Below are positions 15,468 through 22,222 of a stretch of DNA of 38,355 nucleotides, one piece after another. Where the stretch lies: positions 1 through 38,355 of the forward strand of contig NZ_JABZFL010000087.1 in the NCBI RefSeq assembly GCF_014237455.1. The letters run 5' to 3'. The notes under the pieces were generated by a model that saw only the letters and a program-made list of their open reading frames with translations, was not told the DNA's origin and did no database searches. The position numbers and the translations under genes were made by a program. The stretch comes from Desulfobacula sp. (GTDB lineage Bacteria > Desulfobacterota > Desulfobacteria > Desulfobacterales > Desulfobacteraceae). The number at the start of each line of letters is the position of its first letter. The stretch's first letter is position 1.

Positions 15468-16682
15468 ATGTCAATAAAACAGATAGGGGTTTTCTTCCTT
15501 GTAATCGGGGTCTGTTTTTTTGCCGGATGCTTTCCCGGTGTTAGAGAAGAGATTACACAGTTTAGTTCCCTGAAAAAACTGAACTATAGGAAACATCCTT
15601 TATTTATTGATAATTTGGATTTTCAAGGGTTGACAGCTTCCATTGATTACAGCCTTGAGTATTTTAAAAAGGTGCCCCTGGAACGAAAATATCACTATGG
15701 AAAAGAGATATACACGGCTGCCCATATGATTGCATCTTTGGAAATCTTTAAGGCATTTTTGGAAAAAGAGCCTTCCATCAAAGCATTGAATGCATTTATA
15801 AAATCTAATTTTATTGTTTATGAAGCAGCAGGGAATGAAGAGGGCGACGTGCTTTTTACCGGGTATTTTGAGCCGACTTATGAAGGGAGCCTTAAAAAGA
15901 GTAATGCTTATCCGTATCCGGTTTATTCCAGGCCGGATGATTTATTGGAAATTGATTTATCAGCGTTTTCAGATCAGTTCAAAGGTCACAAACGCCTGAT
16001 GGCAAGAGTCAACGATTCAAAAAACAGGGTGGTGCCATATTATTCAAGGAAGCAAATTAATTTTCTAGAAGATTTTCACACAAGATCAGTGCCCATCGTA
16101 TGGGTCAAAAGCCGGATAGATCGTTTTTTTCTGGAAATTCAGGGATCGGGAAAAATTGTTCTGGATCAGGGGGATGTGTTAAGGGTTCATTATGCTTCAA
16201 GCAACGGGAATGCATACCGATCCATCGGGCGATACCTGATCAGGAAAAATGAGATTTTAAAAGAAAATATGTCCATGCAGGCCATCAGAACCTGGCTTGA
16301 GCAGCATCCTGAAAGAATGGATGAAGTCCTGCACCATAATGAGAGCTTTGTGTTTTTCCAAAAAGAACAAGGCGGGCCCTATGGCAGTCTTGGCGTTGAA
16401 GTCACAGCTCTTCGTTCCATTGCAACAGACAGCAGATTATTCCCAAAAGGGGCGTTGTGCTTTATGCAGGCCCAATTGCCGGATAAAAAAAACAGCCCCC
16501 CTTTAAAGGTGTGGGAACAGGCCTCTTTTTTTGTATTGAACCAGGATACAGGCGGTGCTCTTAAAGGGCCTGCAAGGGCAGACCTTTTTTGTGGAAACGG
16601 TGATTATGCCGAATTTACCGCAGGTCATATGAATAAATATGGGAAGCTATTTTTTCTTGTCCTGAAGCCGGACCAGGGATAA
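15468..16682 (+). CDS. mltA: Membrane-bound lytic murein transglycosylase A (lipoprotein)
   Basis: A peptidoglycan-cleaving lytic transglycosylase that forms 1,6-anhydromuropeptides in the periplasm. The chosen ATG at 15468 lies 9 bases after AAGAGG and starts MSIKQIGVFFLVIGV, followed by the lipobox FAGC; the mature protein would be a lipid-anchored one. The MltA core includes VLFTGYFEPTYEGSL and DRFFLEIQGSGKI. The C-terminal 3D domain shows NQDTGGALKGPARADLFCG with the catalytic aspartates, and GDYAEFTAGHMNKYG. The start overlaps the end of rmuC. It converges with tupC with a gap of 3 bases. Confidence 0.93.
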   Translation: MSIKQIGVFFLVIGVCFFAGCFPGVREEITQFSSLKKLNYRKHPLFIDNLDFQGLTASIDYSLEYFKKVPLERKYHYGKEIYTAAHMIASLEIFKAFLEKEPSIKALNAFIKSNFIVYEAAGNEEGDVLFTGYFEPTYEGSLKKSNAYPYPVYSRPDDLLEIDLSAFSDQFKGHKRLMARVNDSKNRVVPYYSRKQINFLEDFHTRSVPIVWVKSRIDRFFLEIQGSGKIVLDQGDVLRVHYASSNGNAYRSIGRYLIRKNEILKENMSMQAIRTWLEQHPERMDEVLHHNESFVFFQKEQGGPYGSLGVEVTALRSIATDSRLFPKGALCFMQAQLPDKKNSPPLKVWEQASFFVLNQDTGGALKGPARADLFCGNGDYAEFTAGHMNKYGKLFFLVLKPDQG

Positions 16683-16685
16683 TGT

Positions 16686-17714
16686 TTAAATCCATTCAAC
16701 ATTATTTGAGGAAAACGTTAGAACCACCTTTTTCCCCGGATAGAGATCAAGACAGCTGATCTGATCGGGAGAAAGCCTGAGAATTAAGGAAAGGTCGTGG
16801 ATAGAAATCGTGGCCATGATATATTCAGTTTGCTTTTCCAAAAGCATGGAAACGATATGACCGGACAATTGATTGAGACTGCTGTTGCCAGGCTGTTTTT
16901 CAAGGTCAATGGAAATGTTTTTCTTCCTGATAATGGCAGTACATGTTTTTGGGGCAGGGGTTTTTAGCGTGATGATCTGTCCGTCATCAAGTTTTTTTAT
17001 AAGGGTTTTTTTATCCGTTTTTACAAAGGGCCCTGTGATAATATTTTCCATACCCGTGGAAAATATATTCCCCTTGAATATGGAAAGCTGTTTATCACTG
17101 ATGGAATAGAGCCATTGCAGATCGTGGCTTGCAATGACAAGGGTGGCTCCCCAATTATCCCTGGCTTTTAAGGATGCTTTTCGGATCAGCTCGGCACTTT
17201 CAGTGTCAACACTTGCAATGGGTTCATCAAGGAGCAGAACTTCGGGTTTTAAGATAAGCCTGGCAGCCATGGCAACCCTTTGAGCTTCTCCGCCTGACAA
17301 TTCGTGCCATTTTCTATGGGCAAATTTTTGATAATCAAGCCCGACGGTTGAAAGTACTTTTTTTACCCTCCCTTCGAGGTGTTTTTTGTCTTTTCTGATC
17401 TTCAGACCATAGGCAATATTTTCAAAAATTGTCCGTTTTAAAAGATAGGGTTTCTGGGTCAAAAGCGTCACCTTTGACCGGACGGTTGGTGAAAAAGGAA
17501 GTTCCAGGCGTCCTTTATAAAAGATATGTCCCCGGGTTGGTTTCCGGGCAAAGGCCAATAGTTTTAAAAGCGTGCTTTTTCCACTGCCGTTAGGCCCGAT
17601 AAGACCGGTAATCGATCCCTTTACGATTTTAAGGTCATTAATATCCAGCACTTTTGTGTTTCCATAATAGTGTTGAATATCCTTTAAATGGTATGCGGGA
17701 TTTTTTTTTGTCAT
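16686..17714 (-). CDS. tupC: Tungstate ABC transporter, ATP-binding protein TupC
   Basis: A 342-residue ABC ATPase that energises tungstate import. Walker A GPNGSGKST (39-47), the Q-loop region TLLTQKPYL, the signature LSGGEAQRVAMAARL and Walker B VLLLDEP are intact. The C-terminal ~100 residues, with SLNQLSGHIVSMLLEKQTEY, look like a TOBE-type regulatory domain as in ModC, which may sense oxyanion. Its start overlaps the tupB stop by 4 bases. The substrate assignment comes from the TupA gene at the head of the operon. ModC-type molybdate transport is the alternative. Confidence 0.88.
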   Translation of the reverse strand: MTKKNPAYHLKDIQHYYGNTKVLDINDLKIVKGSITGLIGPNGSGKSTLLKLLAFARKPTRGHIFYKGRLELPFSPTVRSKVTLLTQKPYLLKRTIFENIAYGLKIRKDKKHLEGRVKKVLSTVGLDYQKFAHRKWHELSGGEAQRVAMAARLILKPEVLLLDEPIASVDTESAELIRKASLKARDNWGATLVIASHDLQWLYSISDKQLSIFKGNIFSTGMENIITGPFVKTDKKTLIKKLDDGQIITLKTPAPKTCTAIIRKKNISIDLEKQPGNSSLNQLSGHIVSMLLEKQTEYIMATISIHDLSLILRLSPDQISCLDLYPGKKVVLTFSSNNVEWI

Positions 17715-18397
17715 TGTTTCCTTAAAAAAGACAGGGATAGATTTACAATAAATGCAATCATGATCAGAACAAGCCCCAGGGCAATGCCATTGGCAAACAG
17801 GCCCTTGTTTGTTTCAAGGGCAATAGCTGTGGTAATCGTTCTGGTATGGTATTTTATATTGCCGCCCACCATCATTGATATACCGACTTCGGTTAACACT
17901 CTGCCATAGGCTGTGACCGCCCCTGCCAGGATCCCGTACCTGACCTCCCAGAGACAGGTGGCAATGATATGCCGCTTACCGGCACCCAGGGTGATAAGCG
18001 TCAGCTTGAGATCATGATCGATACTTTCAATGGTAGAGGCAGTGATCGCTGCTACTATCGGGAAGGCAAGGATGGTCTGCCCGATGGCAATTCCTGTCAA
18101 AGTAAACAGCAACCCCATCTCACCCAAGGGCCCCTGGTGTGAAATAAATGCATAAACAGCAAGGCCGATGAAAACAGTTGGAAGGGCAAGCATGGTATCA
18201 AGAATCGTTCTTAAATGCTTTTTCCCTTTGAAATCAAAATATCCAAGAAGAAAGCCACAGGGCAGACCGGTTCCAATGCTCAGGAGCATGGAGCCCGTGG
18301 ATACTTTTATAGTTGCCCAGACAGCAGTCCAGGTTGAGCTGTCGCCGCTTATCAGAAGCTCAATGGCTTTGATAAAGCCTGCAACGATAAAGTCCAT
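17711..18397 (-). CDS. tupB: Tungstate ABC transporter, permease TupB
   Basis: A 228-residue inner-membrane permease with about five hydrophobic helices. The EAA-like coupling loop is visible near ITLGAGKRHIIATCLWEVRYG (about 133-153). The AYGRVLTEVGISMMVGGNI segment (about 160-178) is typical for TupB/WtpB proteins. It is 12 bases after tupA and overlaps tupC by 4 bases, giving the order tupA-tupB-tupC. Confidence 0.9.
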   Translation of the reverse strand: MDFIVAGFIKAIELLISGDSSTWTAVWATIKVSTGSMLLSIGTGLPCGFLLGYFDFKGKKHLRTILDTMLALPTVFIGLAVYAFISHQGPLGEMGLLFTLTGIAIGQTILAFPIVAAITASTIESIDHDLKLTLITLGAGKRHIIATCLWEVRYGILAGAVTAYGRVLTEVGISMMVGGNIKYHTRTITTAIALETNKGLFANGIALGLVLIMIAFIVNLSLSFLRKQ

Positions 18398-18409
18398 AAA
18401 GTCCTTGTG

Positions 18410-19246
18410 CTATTTTGCGTTTGGTGTAAACAGCCTCTTCCCAAGAAGTCTGAAGTCTTTTATCAGGTTCTGGGCATTTTGTGAAGCCATCCAGTCTGAG
18501 AATTTGAGTGCCAGGCCATATTTTGCATTGGGGCAGTTCTTTGGGTCAAGTGTTAATACGCTGTATTGATTCAGCAAAATACTGTCACCCTCCACCAGAA
18601 CTTTTAAGGGAGCGTTACCTCCCTGCTGGGATTGGTATTTGATATATGTGCCCCTGTCCGTCATGGTGTGGCCATTTCTCTCCTGGGCAACATTGATGGT
18701 TGCAAGCATCCCCTGGCCTGTCTGAACATACCATTTTTCTTTGTCGGGTAGCTGGATTCCAGCATTTTTCCATAAGAGATTTTCCTTTTTATGGGTACCC
18801 GAATCATCACCGCGACTCATAAACACGGCCTGTTTGCTTTTGATCGCATTTAAGGCATCAGATATGTTTTTACCTTTTATGACTGCCGGATCATTTTCAG
18901 GTCCGATGATGACAAAATCATTATACATGACTTGTCTTCTGTCTTTTCCATATCCGTTTTTGATATATTTTTTTTCTGCGGGCGGGGCGTGAACCAGCAG
19001 AACGTCAACATCACAGTTCTGGCCAAGCTTCAGGGCCTTACCGGTTCCTGTTGCTGTCCATTTCAGGGAGATGCCGGTTTCTTTTTCAAAATGGGGGATG
19101 AGATAATCCAGAAGACCTGTGTTATCCGTGCTTGTGGTGGTTGCCATCATCAGACTCTTGCTTTTGGCCTGGGCACTGATGGTCAGGGTCATTGTTAAAA
19201 TAATAGTTAAAATACCGATAAAAATTTTCTTTCTACTCATTTTCAA
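18410..19246 (-). CDS. tupA: Tungstate-binding periplasmic protein TupA
   Basis: A 278-residue extracytoplasmic binding protein with a signal peptide (KKIFIGILTIILTMTLTISA, then QAKS). The tungstate-binding motif typical of TupA, TTTSTDNTGLLDYLIPHFE, begins near residue 35. DVDVLLVHAPPAEKK and FMSRGDDSGTHKKE supply further oxyanion-loop residues. TupA proteins bind tungstate far more tightly than molybdate, unlike ModA; the TTTST motif supports tungstate here. This suits the tungsten-type aldehyde oxidoreductase at the left end. No Mo/W riboswitch could be recognised in the ~130-base AT-rich upstream region. Confidence 0.93.
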   Translation of the reverse strand: MKMSRKKIFIGILTIILTMTLTISAQAKSKSLMMATTTSTDNTGLLDYLIPHFEKETGISLKWTATGTGKALKLGQNCDVDVLLVHAPPAEKKYIKNGYGKDRRQVMYNDFVIIGPENDPAVIKGKNISDALNAIKSKQAVFMSRGDDSGTHKKENLLWKNAGIQLPDKEKWYVQTGQGMLATINVAQERNGHTMTDRGTYIKYQSQQGGNAPLKVLVEGDSILLNQYSVLTLDPKNCPNAKYGLALKFSDWMASQNAQNLIKDFRLLGKRLFTPNAK

Positions 19247-19377
19247 GTCTCCAGTAAAATATTAATAATTTGTTTATCGAAATGAGGTTCGAATATGTTA
19301 ATATTAGGAAAAAATCAACAAAAAGTTTTATAATATCAAACAAAAAGAAAACAATTACCAATACAGACCAATAATTA

Positions 19378-19626
19378 CTATCGATCTTTTAAGAAAAGGC
19401 TGTGATATTCCTCTTCAGAAAGATGGCGTTTTAACTTATCGTTAATAAACAGGTATATTTCTTTGAGTTCCTGATCAGGCAGCCTTGGGAGAAGTGTTTT
19501 TAAAAATAAATCTTCAGAGAATTTTTGAAGATAAAACATAATGGTTTCTTCATCTGTTTCCCGGTCAAGGCCAAAAGCCCCCAGACCTTTATATTCCTGA
19601 ACAAAATTGTGCGTATCTTTTTTCAT
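19378..19626 (-). CDS. Small hypothetical protein
   Basis: An 82-residue, charged, mostly helical cytosolic protein with no recognised motif. It has LDRETDEETIMFYLQKFSED in the first half and ends in HLSEEEYHSLFLKDR. The AGGAGACC-like ribosome site before the ATG supports a real gene. It is upstream of tupA on the same strand but separated by about 130 bases, so it may be a separate unit. Confidence 0.6.
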   Translation of the reverse strand: MKKDTHNFVQEYKGLGAFGLDRETDEETIMFYLQKFSEDLFLKTLLPRLPDQELKEIYLFINDKLKRHLSEEEYHSLFLKDR

Positions 19627-19792
19627 ATAGGTCTCCTGTATTTGATTTATAAAGATGCTTCCATTATTTTGTTTGTCAATTTAAAATGAAATGGATTATC
19701 GGTCATTCAGTTTAATCCCTTTCTTACTTTTGTGGGTCGGTGGAAAATGTTTGAATTTGAATTAATTCCAATATGAAATTAATTTTTTAATG

Positions 19793-19821
19793 TTGACTTT
19801 TATTCCTTTTCTAAATATTAA
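19793..19821 (+). promoter_or_regulatory. Promoter of the riboswitch-controlled corrinoid uptake operon
   Basis: TTGACT (19793-19798) and TATTAA (19816-19821) are separated by exactly 17 bases. Predicted transcription begins near 19828, right at the first stem of the cobalamin riboswitch. The AT-rich stretch 19627-19792 upstream holds no other gene that I can see. Confidence 0.7.
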
Positions 19822-19826
19822 GATAA

Positions 19827-19990
19827 TTGTTCAGGTGCTTAAAAGGCTTAAAAGGGAACGCCTGTGAAATTCAGGGACGGGCCCGCCGCTGTAATTGGGG
19901 ACGAAAGCTTTACTACGTCACTGTCGGTTTTAAACAGATGGGAAGGCAAAGCGATTAGAATGATCCAAAGTCAGAAGACCTGCCTGACAA
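19827..19990 (+). ncRNA. Cobalamin riboswitch
   Basis: The conserved core of the B12 riboswitch is readable in order: AAAAGGGAA, then CTGTGAAATTCAGGGACGGG (near 19862), CCCGCCGCTGTAATTG and GGGGACGAA. GTCACTG and GGGAAGGC follow, and finally the B12 box region AAGTCAGAAGACCTGCC (ending at 19984). The first stem pairs TTGTTCAGG at the 5' end with CCTGACAA at 19983-19990. It sits directly upstream of a btuB-like receptor gene and should shut the operon off when adenosylcobalamin is plentiful. A terminator hairpin follows. Confidence 0.95.
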
Positions 19991-20041
19991 ATTGATACGT
20001 TCCCCGTGGACAAGGGAATTAGATCTTGAGGAAAAAGGGAT

Positions 20042-20080
20042 AACCCCGGATCGATGAACTCGGTTCGGGGTTTAGTATTT
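20042..20080 (+). terminator. Riboswitch expression-platform terminator
   Basis: AACCCCG (20042-20048) pairs with CGGGGTT (20066-20072). The inner bases extend the stem through GAT/GTT wobble pairs and CGA/TCG, about 13 bp around a UGAAC loop. TTAGTATTTT follows. It lies between the B12 aptamer and the btuB start, so it probably acts as the ligand-dependent transcription terminator. Confidence 0.65.
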
Positions 20081-20103
20081 TCCGGGCCGGTAAATTTTAA
20101 ATT

Positions 20104-22173
20104 ATGGGGACAAAAAAAGCGATGAAAAATTTTTGTTTAATAATGATGATGCTGGCCAGTTTTTTATTATTCCAGACAATGGCATCTGCTGATGAAAATG
20201 CAAAACAACAAGAGGCAGTGGCAACCATGGACGAGGTTGTGGTAACTGCCACAAAAACTAAAGAGCTGCGCAAAGATGTGCCTAATTCTATAATTTTAAT
20301 CGACGATCTGGATATCAAAGAATCTCCGGCAACCAGTGTTGGTGATTTATTAGGATGTGAATCAGGTCTTGATTGGCGTACCAGAGGAAATTATGGAGGA
20401 GCTGCCGAGGGAATTCATATCCGCGGTATGGGCTCTGACGGGACCCAGATCCTTGTCAACGGTATTACTGTGAATTCTCCTTCATTGGGTTCAGCAGATA
20501 CTGGCAAAATACCCACAAATAACATTGAACGCATAGAAATAGTTAAAGGATCAGGATCAGTTTTATATGGTTCAGGGGCAATGGGCGGTATTGTAAATAT
20601 TATTACAAAGAGCCCGAAACGTGACCAGACTGATTTAAAACTAAGTGCAGGTTATGGATCTGAAAATACGTATCAGACCTCGGCAGAGCACGGAATGTTC
20701 TTCCTTGGAGACCTTGGCTATTATATCACTGCAAGCACTTCAGGCACTGATGGTTTCCGGGATAATGCTGATCATGAGCAAAACGATATGTCATTAAAAT
20801 TTGAACTGGATAAAGGGGAAAAACTAAATATCAGCCTTTATGCTGATTATATTGACAGGCAAAGCGGCAGCCCCGGACCGGAGACACCACCAGGAACCAC
20901 TTTATTCAGTGTAAGAGGGATCCCGGTGTATAATTCTGAATCAGCAAGCCTGCTCAATGAGCAAAATGAAACAGACAAACATCTGGTTCTTAAGATAAAA
21001 AGCAAGCCTTTGGCTTGGCTTGGATTAAATTTTCAAACCGATTATACAGACATGAAAAGTGATTTTTATCTAAGATATTATGACGGATGGACACCGGGTA
21101 ACCTGCCAGGAAGTTCATCAGAAACCATTAATCAGATTTTTGGTGTAGAAGGTAATGCTGAAATAACCCCATTTAAAAATGCTACCTTACTTGCCGGAAT
21201 CCAGTATAAAAAATATGATTGGAAGAATACAAGCCTGACCCTGGATGGCTTTGGAAATGGGACTTCACAACTAAAGGGAGAAAATGACCTTTATACAACA
21301 GGTATTTTTGGTGAAGCTCAATATCGACCCAATAAATATATTAAAGGTATTATAGGCCTTCGCCATGAAGACCATTCAATTTTTGGCAGTAAAGTCCTTC
21401 CCAGATATGGATTAATTATCAATCCTGTTGAGACCACTACTCTTAAAATCAACATAGGAAAACACTTTAAAGCTCCCACACCAAATGATCTGTTCTGGCC
21501 AAAAGAAGACTGGGGATGGGGTTGGGGTGCCGAGGGTAATGCTAATCTGAAACCGGAAACCGGAATGCACAGTGATATCAGTATTGAACAGACTTTATTA
21601 GACAAAAAAATCTTTCTCTCTTTAACTTATTTTAAATGGGATATTGAAGACAAAATTGAATGGGCACTGGATGGTACTATTTACAGACCGGATAATCTTT
21701 CTGAATATGAAGCAGACGGCTGGGAACTTGGTACTAAAATAGGACCTTTTAATAACATGACACTTGCATTGGATTACACATATACAGATGCAAAAGAAAA
21801 AAAAGCAGGAGGTGTAGAACGAAAGGCACGTTACACATCAAATATTTTTTTTAAAGCTGCCCTCACATACTGGTTTGATTTTGGTATGGATTTAACAACT
21901 ATTGTACGCTACACTGGTAAACGGCCTGCTGTTTATGCTCTGGCTACAGACAAAACTCCTGAGACTGTACTTTCAGGTTATTGGATGGTTGACTTAAAAG
22001 CAAATCAGAAAATAGGTGAAAACTGGACATTGTCATGCCAGCTCAACAATCTTTTTAATAAAGGCTATGATACCTATTCTGAAAATTTTCGTGATCAATT
22101 TGGTGCAAGCACCCTGTCATACTATTCTGGTGCAGGACGGTCGGTCTTTTTATCTTTAGATTATCAATTTTAG
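20104..22173 (+). CDS. btuB: TonB-dependent corrinoid receptor (BtuB-like)
   Basis: A 689-residue outer-membrane receptor that would import cobalamin or other corrinoids. A signal peptide ends around QTMASA. A TonB box, MDEVVVTATKT, follows at about 40-50. The plug domain contains IHIRGMGSDGTQILVNG and the typical IERIEIVKGSGSVLYGSGA. The ~22-strand barrel ends in the aromatic YQF C-terminus used for outer-membrane insertion. The B12 riboswitch upstream and the BtuF/BtuC/BtuD genes downstream identify the substrate. The ATG at 20104 lacks a ribosome site; a second ATG at 20122, after GGGGA, is a plausible alternative. The gene belongs to a seven-gene operon with its own ExbB-ExbD-TonB. Confidence 0.92.
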   Translation: MGTKKAMKNFCLIMMMLASFLLFQTMASADENAKQQEAVATMDEVVVTATKTKELRKDVPNSIILIDDLDIKESPATSVGDLLGCESGLDWRTRGNYGGAAEGIHIRGMGSDGTQILVNGITVNSPSLGSADTGKIPTNNIERIEIVKGSGSVLYGSGAMGGIVNIITKSPKRDQTDLKLSAGYGSENTYQTSAEHGMFFLGDLGYYITASTSGTDGFRDNADHEQNDMSLKFELDKGEKLNISLYADYIDRQSGSPGPETPPGTTLFSVRGIPVYNSESASLLNEQNETDKHLVLKIKSKPLAWLGLNFQTDYTDMKSDFYLRYYDGWTPGNLPGSSSETINQIFGVEGNAEITPFKNATLLAGIQYKKYDWKNTSLTLDGFGNGTSQLKGENDLYTTGIFGEAQYRPNKYIKGIIGLRHEDHSIFGSKVLPRYGLIINPVETTTLKINIGKHFKAPTPNDLFWPKEDWGWGWGAEGNANLKPETGMHSDISIEQTLLDKKIFLSLTYFKWDIEDKIEWALDGTIYRPDNLSEYEADGWELGTKIGPFNNMTLALDYTYTDAKEKKAGGVERKARYTSNIFFKAALTYWFDFGMDLTTIVRYTGKRPAVYALATDKTPETVLSGYWMVDLKANQKIGENWTLSCQLNNLFNKGYDTYSENFRDQFGASTLSYYSGAGRSVFLSLDYQF

Positions 22174-22179
22174 AACCAA

Positions 22180-22222
22180 ATCTTTATTCAGAAAGTTTTT
22201 TATGAACTTTCTGAATAAAGAT
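22180..22222 (+). repeat. Perfect 18-bp inverted repeat between btuB and btuF-cbiZ
   Basis: The arm ATCTTTATTCAGAAAGTT (22180-22197) is the exact reverse complement of 22205-22222, with a 7-base loop. No T-run follows on the plus strand, so it is not a canonical terminator. It lies 6 bases after the btuB stop, and the right arm contains the first two bases of the ATG at 22221. It could stabilise the btuB transcript end or reduce translation of the next gene. Confidence 0.9.

Noticed and set aside
19247-19377. Possible Mo/W cofactor riboswitch upstream of tupA
   Set aside because: The region is AT-rich without the conserved stems of the moco motif; only a weak promoter-like pattern is seen.
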